Assembly (NCBI RefSeq): GCF_030232885.1
Contig: NZ_JASPGD010000004.1
Location: 186,001-250,000 of the forward strand
Source: Corynebacterium sp. MSK297
GTDB taxonomy: Bacteria; Actinomycetota; Actinomycetes; Mycobacteriales; Mycobacteriaceae
Length of the DNA: 64,000 bases
Direction: 5' to 3'
Part shown: in pieces, positions 18,950 to 28,449 of the stretch
Layout of the letters: the number at the start of each line of letters is the position of its first letter
Numbering within the stretch: the stretch's first letter is position 1
Program-made: the position numbers and the translations under genes
Notes under the pieces: generated by a model
What the model was told of the DNA's origin: nothing
Databases searched by the model: none
The model's input: the letters and a program-made list of their open reading frames with translations, nothing else

Positions 18950-20380
18950 GTGACTACCTCGCCCGATCCACGACAGGAATCTGTACAGCCACCCCGTTCT
19001 GCTCCTACATCAATGGTGCTTCCAGAAGCTCAAGCGTGGAAGGCAATGTTCGCCCTCTCGTTGGGCTTTTTCATGTCTTTGTTGGATCAGACTTTGATCG
19101 CGGTGGCAATCCCGAGCATCCGCCGGGCATTCGATGCCACGCTGGCAGAAACTTTGTGGGTGTCGTCGGGATACCTGTTATTCGTCGTCGTGCCGTTGCT
19201 ATTTACCGGTCGGCTGGGGGACCGTTTCGGCCAACGCCGCTTATTCCGGATTGGCATCGCGGTTTTTGTTATCGGGGCGGTGGCGTCTGCTTGTGCTCCC
19301 ACGATTGAACTATTGATTGCCGCGCGGTGCTTGCAGGGGCTTGGTGCTTCCATCCAAATGCCGCAGACGATGTCGGTGATCAACCGGGTATTTGCCCGGG
19401 AGCGTCGTGGCCGTGCACTCGGTGTGTGGGGCATTATTGGTTCGGTGGCAGCGATTACCGGCCCGGTTTTGGGCGGATTTCTGGTGCACTCTGCATCCTG
19501 GCACGCAGTTTTTCTGATTCAGGTACCTTTCGGCATTATCGCCATCGCCCTGGCTACGCTCTGGGTGCCGCGGATGCCGACCTACGCACGCAATCTCGAC
19601 CCGATTTCTGTGGTGATCTCGTTGGTGTCGATGCTGTTGGTCGTTGGTGCGATCCAACAAGCACCAGAAGCCAAATGGGCGTGGTGGATTTGGTTGATGC
19701 TGGCTTTGGGGGTTGCGGGATTGTCTGGCTTTATCAAACTGCAAGGCACTGCGCAGGCGCGTGGCGTGGAAGCAATGATCCCGCTGTTTTTATTCCAGAA
19801 TCACAACTATCGCTTGGGCATCATCATTATTTCGTGCATGGGGTTTATGGCTGCATCTTTGATGTTGCCGATCATGCTGTGGTTGCAAGACGGCCAAGAC
19901 CTAGATTCTAAAACAGCCGGTCTTGTCATCGCACCGATGGCGTTGACCTCGTTGTTTGTCTCGCCAATTGCGGGCATTATGGCCGATAAATTTCATCCAC
20001 GCAATCTGGTGGTCGCTGGCTTTAGCGTCATGCTGGCAGCCTGTGCGGCGGCGTGGTGGATCATGGCCCACGAACAACCAGTCTGGTGGCTGGCGATTGT
20101 TGTGAGTTTTTTGGGAATCGGCCAATCATTTATTTGGGGCACGAATTCTGCGACGACGATGCGCGATGTGGAAGCGCCCATCATGGGTGCAGCATCAGGA
20201 GTATATAACACTGCGCGGCAGTTGGGGTCGGTGATGGGAGTATCTATCTTGTCGGCGCTGATGCAGATCACCGTTGCCGCGCAAGGTTTGGCCGTTGGTA
20301 CCGCGAATACGGTGTTGTTGTTGGTCGTTGTGCTCGCCATTGGTTTGGTGGCTTCGCTGTTTTATCGCAAGACCATTTAG
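18950..20380 (+). CDS. MFS drug-exporter-type transporter (DHA2, 14 helices)
   Basis: 476 residues. Motif A-like LFTGRLGDRFGQRRLF between helices 2 and 3, motif D1 LDQTLIAVAIPSI in helix 1 and motif C-like GPVLGGFL in helix 5 identify a proton-coupled DHA2 antiporter of the EmrB/QacA kind. About 14 hydrophobic segments are visible. The cargo is unknown. It is inserted between gatA and pfkA, which are close neighbours in mycobacteria. Confidence 0.88.
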   Translation: MTTSPDPRQESVQPPRSAPTSMVLPEAQAWKAMFALSLGFFMSLLDQTLIAVAIPSIRRAFDATLAETLWVSSGYLLFVVVPLLFTGRLGDRFGQRRLFRIGIAVFVIGAVASACAPTIELLIAARCLQGLGASIQMPQTMSVINRVFARERRGRALGVWGIIGSVAAITGPVLGGFLVHSASWHAVFLIQVPFGIIAIALATLWVPRMPTYARNLDPISVVISLVSMLLVVGAIQQAPEAKWAWWIWLMLALGVAGLSGFIKLQGTAQARGVEAMIPLFLFQNHNYRLGIIIISCMGFMAASLMLPIMLWLQDGQDLDSKTAGLVIAPMALTSLFVSPIAGIMADKFHPRNLVVAGFSVMLAACAAAWWIMAHEQPVWWLAIVVSFLGIGQSFIWGTNSATTMRDVEAPIMGAASGVYNTARQLGSVMGVSILSALMQITVAAQGLAVGTANTVLLLVVVLAIGLVASLFYRKTI

Positions 20381-20541
20381 ACCATCCAAACAATCTAGAT
20401 TGGCTAGAACCCGTGGTACGCCGAACTCATTGAGCAACCAGCTAATTCGGTGCTGATAGGTACTCATAGGCGCCGGTATGTGCCGTGTGAGTGTGGCATA
20501 GGTACCGCAGGTTTGTGCTGAATCCAGTAGAAAGTCCAGTG

Positions 20542-20580
20542 GGCAACCCACCACTTACTGACACCACGTCGCGGGTTGCC
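20542..20580. promoter_or_regulatory. Inverted repeat in the pfkA promoter
   Basis: GGCAACCC (20542-20549) and GGGTTGCC (20573-20580), perfect 8-base arms 23 bases apart. The right arm abuts the TACAGT -10 hexamer, so a bound protein would affect polymerase directly. Candidate operator. Confidence 0.35.
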
Positions 20581-20586
20581 TACAGT
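20581..20586 (+). promoter_or_regulatory. -10 hexamer of pfkA (leaderless)
   Basis: TACAGT, then 6 bases, then ATG 20593. The string from hexamer to start is nearly identical to that before the gene at 48569. Confidence 0.5.
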
Positions 20587-20592
20587 AGAAGC

Positions 20593-21624
20593 ATGCGCAT
20601 TGCCACATTGACCTCGGGAGGCGACTGTCCGGGTCTGAACGCCGTTATCCGTGCTATCGTGCGCACGGCGAATCAAGAGCATGATTCCACCGTCGTCGGT
20701 TACCGCGATGGTTGGTTGGGGCTATTGGATGATGATCGGGTCGATCTCTACGACGACGATGCCATCGACAAGATCCTTGTCCGGGGCGGCACCATTTTGG
20801 GGACCGGTCGCCTGCACCCGGATATCTTCAAAGCCAATCTGGAAACGATTAAAGCGAATCTTGCCGACGCCCGCGTTGATGTTTTAATTGCAATCGGCGG
20901 GGAAGGCACGCTCAAGGGGGCAAAGTGGCTGGCGGATAATGGGGTGCCGGTCATTGGAGTGCCCAAGACCATTGATAACGATGTACTGGCCACCGATTAC
21001 ACCTTTGGATTCGACAGCGCGGTAGCCGTTGCTACCGACGCGATTGATCGGCTGCATACTACCGCGGAATCGCACAAGCGGATTTTTCTCGTCGAGGTCA
21101 TGGGGCGCCATACCGGGTGGATCGCTTTGCATGCGGGTTTGGCCGGCGGTGCGCATCATATTGTTATTCCGGAAGTGCCTTTCGATGTCAGCGAGATTAC
21201 GAAGTCGATGGAACGGCGCTTTCAGATGGGGGAGAAATACGGCATCATCGTCGTCGCCGAAGGAGCACAACCGCGGCCGGGAACCATGGCGGTCGATGAT
21301 AAAGGTGTCGACGAATTTGGCCACCGCCGCCTCGGCGGGATGGGGCAGTTAATCGGTGAGGAAATCTCGCGTTCTACTGGCTACGACGTGCGCACCACTG
21401 TGCTGGGGCACGTACAACGCGGTGGCGTTCCTACGGCGTTCGACCGCGTTCTTGCCAGTCGGTTTGGAGTACATGCTACGCGCGCGGCGCACAGGGGCGA
21501 GTTTGGATCATCAGTGGTGCTGCGGGGCGAATTTATCGAGACCGTTCCTTTGTCAGAAGTCGTCGCCAAGGTAAAAACTGTGCCGATGCAGCGTTATGAG
21601 ATTGCTGAGGCGTTATTCGGCTAG
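20593..21624 (+). CDS. pfkA: 6-phosphofructokinase
   Basis: 343 residues. Phosphorylates fructose 6-phosphate in glycolysis. [14 protein letters not shown] at the N-terminus, GGEGTLKGA and GVPKTIDND carry the residues that decide the phosphoryl donor: glycine in GGEGT (ATP type) with lysine in PKTID. This G/K combination is the one seen in ATP-dependent actinobacterial enzymes such as those of Streptomyces. Sugar-binding MGRHTGW and [10 protein letters not shown] are present. Start ATG 20593 fits family length and the -10 hexamer. Confidence 0.95.
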   Translation: MRIATLTSGGDCPGLNAVIRAIVRTANQEHDSTVVGYRDGWLGLLDDDRVDLYDDDAIDKILVRGGTILGTGRLHPDIFKANLETIKANLADARVDVLIAIGGEGTLKGAKWLADNGVPVIGVPKTIDNDVLATDYTFGFDSAVAVATDAIDRLHTTAESHKRIFLVEVMGRHTGWIALHAGLAGGAHHIVIPEVPFDVSEITKSMERRFQMGEKYGIIVVAEGAQPRPGTMAVDDKGVDEFGHRRLGGMGQLIGEEISRSTGYDVRTTVLGHVQRGGVPTAFDRVLASRFGVHATRAAHRGEFGSSVVLRGEFIETVPLSEVVAKVKTVPMQRYEIAEALFG

Positions 21625-21687
21625 AGTGCATTCAGCTAGATTGCAGCAGCCCGGAAACCCTGTGCACGACAGTCAGACAGAAACCAC

Positions 21688-21693
21688 TACCAT
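21688..21693 (+). promoter_or_regulatory. -10 hexamer of gatB (leaderless)
   Basis: TACCAT, then 7 bases, then ATG 21701. Confidence 0.45.
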
Positions 21694-21700
21694 GGTGGCT

Positions 21701-23209
21701 ATGACTGCTGCGATGTATGACTTGCTGGACTATGACGAAGTCCTAGAAAAATACGACCCAGTGATGGGCATGGAAGTTCACGTGGAATTGGGAACGGAAA
21801 CCAAGATGTTTTCGACCTCTTCGGCTCATTTTGGTGATGAACCTAATTCCAACGTGGATCCGGTTTCCCTGGGATTACCTGGTGCGCTCCCCGTCGTGAA
21901 CGAGAAGGGAGTCGAATGGGCGATCAAAATTGGCTTGGCGCTGAATTGTCAGATTGCAGAATCGTCGCGGTTTGCCCGCAAGAATTATTTCTACCCGGAT
22001 CAGCCGAAAAATTACCAGATCTCTCAGTATGATGAGCCGATCGCGTACGACGGCTACCTGGATGTGGTGCTGGATGATGGCACCGAATGGCGTGTGGAGA
22101 TCGAGCGTGCCCACATGGAAGAAGATACTGGCAAATTGACTCACCTTGGTGGTGTTGATGGTCGTATTCACGGTGCTACTGCCTCGCTGGTTGATTACAA
22201 TCGTGCTGGCATTCCGTTGATCGAAATCGTGACCAAACCCATTGTCGGTGCTGGTGAACGCGCCCCGGAAGTGGCCCGTGCTTATGTCACCGCTCTGCGT
22301 GAACTCGTCGCTGCGCTGGGGGTTTCTGATGCCCGTATGGACCAGGGGTCTATGCGCGTGGATTCCAACCTTTCGCTGCGGCCAAAGGGTAGTGAAGAAT
22401 TCGGTACCCGCACGGAGACGAAAAACATCAACTCGTTGAGATCAGTCGAGCAGGCCGTGCGCTTCGAGATGCAGCGCCAAGCTTACGCACTGGAAAACGG
22501 CGAGGAGATCGCCCTGGAGACCCGTCACTACCAGGAATCCGATGGCTCAACGTCCAAGGGGCGCCCGAAAGAAACTGCAGAGGATTACCGCTATTTCAAT
22601 GACCCGGATTTGCCTCCAGTTTCTGCTCCACGTGAATGGGTCGAAGAGATCAAGCAGACGCTGCCAGAGATGCCGTGGATTCGCCGCGCGCGCATTCAGA
22701 AAGAGTGGGGGCTGAAAGACAAAGAAATGCGTGATCTGGTCAATGCTGGGGCGTTGGACTTGATCATTGAAACCACTGAGCATGGTGCGAGCGCCGACGA
22801 AGCACGTGCCTGGTGGGTGTCCTATTTGTCTGGAAAAGCCAATGAGGCTGGTGTGGAGTTGGCAGCGTTGGAGATCACCCCGGCGCAGGTTGCTCGCGTC
22901 GTGGAGCTGGTTAAGGAAGGCAAGCTGACCACCAAGTTGGGGCGCAAAGCTGTGGACGGAGTGCTGGAAGGCGACGGAGACGTCGACGAGGTTGTCGCCA
23001 AGCGTGGCCTGGAGGTCGTGCGCGATGATGGCGCGATCGAGAAGGCCGTGGACGATGCGTTGGCTGACAATCCGGATATCGTCGAGAAATACCGCGCTGG
23101 AAACAAAAAGGTCACCGGTGCCATCGTCGGTGCCGTGATGAAAGCGACGCAGGGGAAAGCTGACCCAGGTCAAGTCAACAAATTGATCGCGGAAAAGCTT
23201 GCACAGTAG
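21701..23209 (+). CDS. gatB: Glu-tRNA(Gln)/Asp-tRNA(Asn) amidotransferase subunit B
   Basis: 502 residues. The kinase/transamidase subunit that activates the glutamyl-tRNA and uses ammonia from GatA. Cradle domain with [10 protein letters not shown] near the N-terminus, the family signature [26 protein letters not shown] and a C-terminal YqeY-like tail domain ([20 protein letters not shown], in part). Start [19 protein letters not shown] follows the corynebacterial form; ATG 21692 is a possible alternative three codons upstream. The pfkA-gatB order is conserved with mycobacteria. Confidence 0.96.
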   Translation: MTAAMYDLLDYDEVLEKYDPVMGMEVHVELGTETKMFSTSSAHFGDEPNSNVDPVSLGLPGALPVVNEKGVEWAIKIGLALNCQIAESSRFARKNYFYPDQPKNYQISQYDEPIAYDGYLDVVLDDGTEWRVEIERAHMEEDTGKLTHLGGVDGRIHGATASLVDYNRAGIPLIEIVTKPIVGAGERAPEVARAYVTALRELVAALGVSDARMDQGSMRVDSNLSLRPKGSEEFGTRTETKNINSLRSVEQAVRFEMQRQAYALENGEEIALETRHYQESDGSTSKGRPKETAEDYRYFNDPDLPPVSAPREWVEEIKQTLPEMPWIRRARIQKEWGLKDKEMRDLVNAGALDLIIETTEHGASADEARAWWVSYLSGKANEAGVELAALEITPAQVARVVELVKEGKLTTKLGRKAVDGVLEGDGDVDEVVAKRGLEVVRDDGAIEKAVDDALADNPDIVEKYRAGNKKVTGAIVGAVMKATQGKADPGQVNKLIAEKLAQ

Positions 23210-23313
23210 CTAATAGTGGCGAAAATAAAACACAGAATGCTGTGATGCGTGTATCGTAGGAACGTCAATTATCCGAAAACAGTTTTCTTAAGCAAAGAAA
23301 GAGCGATAATTCG

Positions 23314-24732
23314 GTGTCCTATAAACGCATTACAGGTATTGCCTTGTCCTTTGTGGGCCTCGTTGTCGGTGCGGGATTCGCCACCGGTCGTGAGGTCGTA
23401 CAATATTTCTCGTCCTATGGAATGTGGGGGCTGGCAGGTGCTGCGATAGCTGGCATCGTGATGGCGCTTGCCGGAACAGTTTTCCTGCAGCTCGGCAGCT
23501 ATTTCCACGCCCGTGAACACCGGCTAGTGTTCAAGCGTACGACGCACCCAATCGTGTCGATCCTGCTAGATATCTCCGTAGTTATCACGTTGTTCTCCAT
23601 TGGCTTCGTGATGCTCGCGGGTGCTGGCTCCAACTTGGAGCAACAATTCGGTTGGCAGCCGTGGGTTGGTTCCACTGTCATGCTGGGGTTGGTGCTTGTC
23701 GCCGGCATGCTGGATGTCAATAAGGTATCCAGAATCATCGGTTTGTTAACCCCGTTGATCATCATCGCTATTCTTGCTGTAGCGGTGTACACGTTTGTGA
23801 ACTGGCCAGATGATGTGAACATGGTTGCGCAGCGGTCGGCGGAAATCGAAAGCCCGATTAGTAACTGGCTACTCTCTGCTCTGAACTATAATGGTCTGGC
23901 GTTGATCTTGGCCGTGTCGATGACGCTGGTTATTGGTGGTGACTACTTAGACCCACGTGAGGCCGGCTGGGGTGGCCTGTTCGGTGGTATTGCTTACGCC
24001 ATCATGCTGGTACTGGCCACGATGGCGATGCTGTTCAACGCAGAATTGGTCGATGGCACGTCGATCCCAATGCTCACTCTGGTTGCTGACATCAACGAGA
24101 ACCTGGGCTTGGTCATGGCGCTGGTGATCTTCGCGATGGTCTTCAACACTGCCATCGGTATGTTCTATGCGTTGGGCAAGCGCCTGTCTGCTGGCCGCGA
24201 GAGCCAGTACCGCGTCATCTTCATAGTCGGCACCTTGCTGGGCTTCGCTGTCAGCTTCGTCGGCTTTGATACCTTGATGGAATACGTCTACCCGGTATTG
24301 GGCTACATGGGTATGGTCATGGTCGTCGTCCTGGTGGCTGCGTGGATTAAGTCCTTCGCACGGATTCGCGATGAGGCCACCAAGCGTGACCGCCTGCGCC
24401 AGCTGATGTACTTGTCGTTGCACCCAGACAAAGAGCTGGAGAAGAAGCACAACGAGGAGATGCAGAAGTTGGTTTCTGAGTCCAACTTGGGCGATAAAGA
24501 GCTCTACAACTACGTATCTGACGAAGTTGCTAGCCAGCTGGATGAGGACGAAGACGTCGAGTTCAGCATCGGCGAGGATTATAAGTTGCTTGCCGACGAA
24601 AACCAGATGGAAGCTAAGGAAGAAAAGAAGGCTGAGACTTATGCGGATTCCCGTGCCCAGGATTCCGTTCGTCCGGCCGATGAGTCTCCATCCGAAAAGG
24701 ATGAAAAGCACAGCAATGCTGATAACAGCTAG
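23314..24732 (+). CDS. YkvI-family membrane protein (APC superfamily-like)
   Basis: 472 residues. About ten hydrophobic helices span residues 5-350; the first (GIALSFVGLVVGAGFATGRE) has the unwound-helix GAGFATG pattern of APC/LeuT-fold transporters. The C-terminal 120 residues are a charged cytoplasmic tail very rich in Glu, Asp and Lys. Family members are uncharacterised; a solute symporter is likely from the fold. Start is GTG 23314 with AAAGAGCG upstream. A strong terminator follows (24825-24857). Confidence 0.8.
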   Translation: MSYKRITGIALSFVGLVVGAGFATGREVVQYFSSYGMWGLAGAAIAGIVMALAGTVFLQLGSYFHAREHRLVFKRTTHPIVSILLDISVVITLFSIGFVMLAGAGSNLEQQFGWQPWVGSTVMLGLVLVAGMLDVNKVSRIIGLLTPLIIIAILAVAVYTFVNWPDDVNMVAQRSAEIESPISNWLLSALNYNGLALILAVSMTLVIGGDYLDPREAGWGGLFGGIAYAIMLVLATMAMLFNAELVDGTSIPMLTLVADINENLGLVMALVIFAMVFNTAIGMFYALGKRLSAGRESQYRVIFIVGTLLGFAVSFVGFDTLMEYVYPVLGYMGMVMVVVLVAAWIKSFARIRDEATKRDRLRQLMYLSLHPDKELEKKHNEEMQKLVSESNLGDKELYNYVSDEVASQLDEDEDVEFSIGEDYKLLADENQMEAKEEKKAETYADSRAQDSVRPADESPSEKDEKHSNADNS

Positions 24733-24824
24733 CATGCTGCGAAGAGTGCACGTCATGCCGGAGGCTGATCGTGCACGGTGTCGCGGTTTGTTCACTGGCT
24801 CTTAATTCTTAGCCTGAAGCAGGA

Positions 24825-24857
24825 ATGCCCTGCGCGGACACTATCCGCGCAGGGCAT
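24825..24857 (+). terminator. Strong hairpin terminator
   Basis: ATGCCCTGCGCGGA-CACTA-TCCGCGCAGGGCAT, a perfect 14-bp stem with a 5-base loop, followed by TTTTC. It lies in the convergent gap after the YkvI-type gene and may serve both strands. Confidence 0.9.
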
Positions 24858-24895
24858 TTTCGCCGTTTCTTGTGGGCGAATTACTCGTGGGTGAA

Positions 24896-25990
24896 TTAGT
24901 TGAACAGCTCGCGTTGTATCTTGGTGGGGTTTTTTAGTCGTTCTGCTTCTGGCGCTCTGCCGGGCAGACTTGTGCCTTCTGCAAATGGTGCGCCGGGAAG
25001 ATGATCGCGTCCGTGTGGTTGCGCCAAACCGGAGACATCTGGCCCTGCAGGCACGGTCTGCATGGGGTTTACTTCGCGGTGTACGAGGTAATAATGCTGC
25101 TTGATCTCGGTGAAGTCGGTGGTATCACCGAAGCCCGGAGTTTGGAATAGCTCACGCAAGTAGCCGTAGACGTTGGGCATCTCGCTGATTTTGTTGCGAT
25201 TGGTTTTGAAGTGTCCGTGGTAGACGGCATCGAAGCGGATCAGGGTGGCATACGCGCGGATATCGGTTTCGGTGATGTGCTCGCCCATGATGAACCGCCG
25301 CGTTGCCAGGCGTTCTTCCAACCAGTCGAGCACCTCGAAGACGTCAGAATAAGCCTTTTCGTAGGCGTCTTGTGCTGCGGAGAATCCGGCGCGGTAGACA
25401 CCGTTGTTGAATTTCCGGAAGATAAATTCGTTGATTTCTTCCATCTCTTCGCGTTGTTCTTCCGGTGGTAATAAATTGGGGGCACCGGTGCGGTGATAAT
25501 CGGTCCACTGGGTCTGGAAATCTCGGACCATCGAGTTGAAATCGTTGGTTACTACCTTGCCGCTGGATTCTTCGACCAGTGCAGGAACCGTGATGCCGCG
25601 CGGGTAGTCCGGGAAACGCTTGAAATAGGCGTCTTGTAGGCGCGGAATGTGCAGTACGGGATCGACTTCGCCTGGGTCTAGGTCGAAGGTCCAGGAACGT
25701 TTGTCGTGGGTTGGTCCCGCTAGACCTAAAGAGATTACGTCTTCTAACCCTAGTAGACGGCGCACGATCACCGCGCGGTGTGCCCAGGGGCAGGCTCGGG
25801 CAGCAACCAGGCGGTAGCGGTGTGATTGTACTGGCCAATATAGCGTCTTGTCGTTTGTGGGTTGTGGTTGGTCGGTGGTTACGGAGGCGACGACGCGATC
25901 TGCAATGTAGCTGGTGTCGCGAGTGAATTCACCATCGGTTGCGGCATTCTGGGCGTCGCCGACCCAGTCTTTGTCTTTTTCTACTGCCAC
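24896..25990 (-). CDS. Glutathionyl-hydroquinone-reductase-like (Xi-class GST family) protein
   Basis: 364 residues. Thioredoxin fold with catalytic cysteine in ARACPWAHRA (CPWAHR is the family hallmark), then the all-helical GST domain (RFIMGEHITETDIRAYATLIRFD, in part MGEHITETDIR). In E. coli and fungi (YqjG/Ecm4) the enzyme reduces S-glutathionyl hydroquinones. Corynebacteria use mycothiol rather than glutathione, so the natural thiol is probably mycothiol. Start is GTG 25990, because a perfect AAGGAGGG lies 5 bases upstream; an in-frame ATG at 26050 has no such site. Confidence 0.87.
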   Translation of the reverse strand: MAVEKDKDWVGDAQNAATDGEFTRDTSYIADRVVASVTTDQPQPTNDKTLYWPVQSHRYRLVAARACPWAHRAVIVRRLLGLEDVISLGLAGPTHDKRSWTFDLDPGEVDPVLHIPRLQDAYFKRFPDYPRGITVPALVEESSGKVVTNDFNSMVRDFQTQWTDYHRTGAPNLLPPEEQREEMEEINEFIFRKFNNGVYRAGFSAAQDAYEKAYSDVFEVLDWLEERLATRRFIMGEHITETDIRAYATLIRFDAVYHGHFKTNRNKISEMPNVYGYLRELFQTPGFGDTTDFTEIKQHYYLVHREVNPMQTVPAGPDVSGLAQPHGRDHLPGAPFAEGTSLPGRAPEAERLKNPTKIQRELFN

Positions 25991-25995
25991 GGTGG

Positions 25996-26003
25996 CCCTC
26001 CTT
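25996..26003 (-). promoter_or_regulatory. Ribosome binding site that fixes the start of the GST-family gene
   Basis: AAGGAGGG on the minus strand, 5 bases before GTG 25990. One of the strongest Shine-Dalgarno matches in the window, contrasting with the many leaderless genes. Confidence 0.7.
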
Positions 26004-26143
26004 GGCGTATCGATAAAATATGACGTATCAACTATATCATCGTCATGCATACCAGAGGCAGTGTTTGCGGGTGATGCAGATATACGGTTAAGTGACGTGT
26101 TTCAGAGCTGTCTCAACGTTCCTGTTGAAAGCCGAGGTTGTGC

Positions 26144-26149
26144 TACTGT
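26144..26149 (+). promoter_or_regulatory. Possible -10 hexamer of the HNH lipoprotein gene
   Basis: TACTGT, then 9 bases, then ATG 26159. Confidence 0.35.
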
Positions 26150-26158
26150 GTGCAAATT

Positions 26159-27001
26159 ATGTGCGCAGGTAAAAAACTCACCGGCCTCGCTCTTGCAGGC
26201 ATAGTCTCGGTTTTCCTTGCTGGTTGTTCGGATGTGGAATCTGCGCGCGGTGATGGCTCAAATGAGTCAGCGGTCTCACTAAGATCAACGGACTCGACGG
26301 TCTCAACGACGGTCACAATCACCCAGGGCGCCCAAGCAGCTGATAGGACAGAAGAGCAGAATGCAGCTACTGGAATTTCAACAGGCAAAGACCTGGCGGA
26401 TTCCTTCCCGCATGCAGAGCCGGGCGTGTATACGGATGACGGCCTCGATTACCGCGCCATGCACGATGCACTCGAGATCAAAGGGCGGGCACCGAACTCG
26501 GATTATGACCGTGCTTTATTTGGCCAGCCGTGGAGCGACGACGTCAACGTTGCAGGCGGGCACAATGGCTGCGATACCCGGAATGATATTCTGCAACGCG
26601 ATTTAGACGAATTCTCGATCCGCAATGGAACCCGAGGGTGCTTGGTTGAAAGCGGCAGCCTGGTCAGCCCATATTCTGGCGAAACCATCAACTTTCACCG
26701 TGGCGATAATCAGGTTGATATCGAGCATGTGGTCGCGCTTGGCGATGCCTGGGTGAAAGGAGCGTTTCAGTGGGATGAAACCAAGCGTCGCGATTTCGCC
26801 AACGATCCGATCAATCTGCTGGCTGTCGATGCTTCTAATAACCGCGCGAAGGGGGCTGCTGATGCCGCTACCTGGCTGCCACCGCACAAGCCTTTCCGCT
26901 GTGATTATGGGCGTATACAAGTCCACGTGAAATACGTTTACGATCTCTGGGTCACAGAAGCCGAGCACAAAGCGCTGCGTAACTTGTTGGACCAGTGCTA
27001 G
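26159..27001 (+). CDS. Secreted HNH-type nuclease-like lipoprotein (DUF1524)
   Basis: 280 residues. A lipoprotein signal peptide ends in FLAGC (cysteine about residue 24). A Ser/Thr-rich linker follows, then a DUF1524/GmrSD C-terminal-type HNH domain: DIEHVVALGDAW (DHxxP-like metal site), DPINLLAVDASNNRAKG and ATWLPP. Four cysteines (NGCDTR, RGCLV, FRCDY, DQC) could form disulfides outside the cell. Such proteins probably degrade extracellular DNA. ATG 26159 is preferred to GTG/TTG-type upstream starts because it places the signal peptide at the terminus. Confidence 0.82.
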   Translation: MCAGKKLTGLALAGIVSVFLAGCSDVESARGDGSNESAVSLRSTDSTVSTTVTITQGAQAADRTEEQNAATGISTGKDLADSFPHAEPGVYTDDGLDYRAMHDALEIKGRAPNSDYDRALFGQPWSDDVNVAGGHNGCDTRNDILQRDLDEFSIRNGTRGCLVESGSLVSPYSGETINFHRGDNQVDIEHVVALGDAWVKGAFQWDETKRRDFANDPINLLAVDASNNRAKGAADAATWLPPHKPFRCDYGRIQVHVKYVYDLWVTEAEHKALRNLLDQC

Positions 27002-27142
27002 ATAGCCGCAAGCGTACACGATACCCGGTTACCGAAAAACCAAGGACTGCGTGGCTGCTGCACAGTGTGCACGCGGTGTAAGGAAACAGGGAAAAATCCC
27101 GTCGTCGGCGGGTTGGTGCCGGTTATGCGCTGGGCTGTCGCA

Positions 27143-27148
27143 TAAATT
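27143..27148 (+). promoter_or_regulatory. -10 hexamer of the DoxX gene (leaderless)
   Basis: TAAATT, then 6 bases, then ATG 27155. Confidence 0.45.
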
Positions 27149-27154
27149 GGGGCC

Positions 27155-28438
27155 ATGAGCGATCGTAAAAATAACCCAGATAAATCGAAGTCCAAGAGTA
27201 ATTCCGCGCCCCAGCCCGACAAAGCGGATTTTCATGATGACGAATTTGATGTTCCCACTTATCAGGGGCCGCAGCCATCTCAGAAAAAGTCTGCTGTAGA
27301 TTCTGCCGGTAAAACCGAAGTGAAATCAGACGATAAACCGGAAGACGGACTCGCGTCTTCCGAACAACGCACCACGATTTTCCAGCGGGCCGGGCGCGCG
27401 GCGCCGCAGACCATTGAGCCGAATTCTGGTGCTAGTCGGAACCGTGCTGATGGTACTGGACTTGGTGCCGATTCTGAACCGACTGCTCAATTTTCGCAGC
27501 AAAGTTCTGCAGCCGGACTAGATAGTTCGGATAAGGCTGCGGCTTCCAGCGCCAATGGTGGTGCAGACGATAACGATAACCAAGTAAGCAGTGATTCGCA
27601 GCGTCCCGAATACCGAGATGAAGATTTTGCCTCTACTGAGGTTATTGACCCTGCAGGAAAGCAGACTACGGTGCCGGTGGCAGCATCTGCTATTCCAAAC
27701 CAGGCCACCCAGTCGAGCAACTCACAGGCAAACAATGCACAGTCGAATAACACACAGTCCAATAACGAGCTGTCGAATAACGAGCTGTCGGGACCTGCAC
27801 AGCCGTATGCTGGCCAGCAACAATTCCTGGATGATACGTCTTTTGCCCAGGGTAGTGACACACCAGAGGAAGAAGCAGCAGGTGCAGGCGTCACGGAGCA
27901 TGCTGAATTAACCGAGACGCGTCGCGGCACTATCGACTTCGGATTGTTCTTATTGCGCATTGTATTTTCGGCCTGGCTGATTATTCAGGCAGTGGGGACG
28001 TTTTTCTCCTTGGGCAACCATGAGGGAATCGCGGGATTAGAATCCGAATTCTCTGCATATAATCAGGACCACTTGTTGGCTATTGTGGTGCCGTCGTTGC
28101 AGTTGGCTGCTGGTATCTTTTTGCTGCTGGGGCTATTGGCGCCGATTGCCAGCATGGTTGCGGTGACAGTGAGTGGTTTTCTGGCTGTACACCAGCTTGC
28201 CGACGCGCACATTGGCCTCAACATCTTCAATTGGGAAGAAACCCTGTGGGTGCCGGTCATGGTTGCCGCGATCGCGGTGGTTGTGCAATTCACCGGCCCC
28301 GGTTTGTACGCGCTTGATGGTGCTCGTGGGTGGGCACGACGTCCGCTGGCATCGTCCTGGATTTTCGCGATCCTCGGTATCGCTGCTGTGGTTGCTGCCT
28401 GGTGGCTGTTCGCAGGTACCAACCCGTTGGCCAGTTAA
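27155..28438 (+). CDS. DoxX-family membrane protein with long disordered N-terminus
   Basis: 427 residues. The first 255 are hydrophilic and low in complexity (Ser, Asn, Gln, Asp, Ala), including a pentapeptide repeat of the form NNxxS. Residues about 260-425 hold four transmembrane helices of the DoxX type (FGLFLLRIVFSAWLIIQAVGTFF in part, and LLAPIASMVAVTVSGFLAVHQL in part). DoxX proteins are linked to redox stress responses in mycobacteria. The long tail is likely cytoplasmic. It is convergent with the GT87 gene. Confidence 0.82.
   Translation: MSDRKNNPDKSKSKSNSAPQPDKADFHDDEFDVPTYQGPQPSQKKSAVDSAGKTEVKSDDKPEDGLASSEQRTTIFQRAGRAAPQTIEPNSGASRNRADGTGLGADSEPTAQFSQQSSAAGLDSSDKAAASSANGGADDNDNQVSSDSQRPEYRDEDFASTEVIDPAGKQTTVPVAASAIPNQATQSSNSQANNAQSNNTQSNNELSNNELSGPAQPYAGQQQFLDDTSFAQGSDTPEEEAAGAGVTEHAELTETRRGTIDFGLFLLRIVFSAWLIIQAVGTFFSLGNHEGIAGLESEFSAYNQDHLLAIVVPSLQLAAGIFLLLGLLAPIASMVAVTVSGFLAVHQLADAHIGLNIFNWEETLWVPVMVAAIAVVVQFTGPGLYALDGARGWARRPLASSWIFAILGIAAVVAAWWLFAGTNPLAS
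27731..27790 (+). repeat. Four tandem 15-bp repeats inside the DoxX gene
   Basis: Units start at 27731, 27746, 27761 and 27776; the last two are identical (AATAACGAGCTGTCG). They encode NNAQS, NNTQS, NNELS, NNELS. A degenerate fifth unit (SNSQA) precedes them. The in-frame period means copy number can change without loss of frame. Confidence 0.85.
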
Positions 28439-28449
28439 ACACTCAATTC

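Noticed and set aside
20593-21624. pfkA as a pyrophosphate-dependent enzyme because of PKTID
   Set aside because: The donor-determining glycine in GGEGT is retained; glycine plus lysine is the combination found in ATP-dependent actinobacterial enzymes.
23947-24795. 282-codon open frame antisense to the YkvI-type gene
   Set aside because: Opposes a well-supported membrane protein and has no recognisable domain; explained by codon usage of the sense gene.
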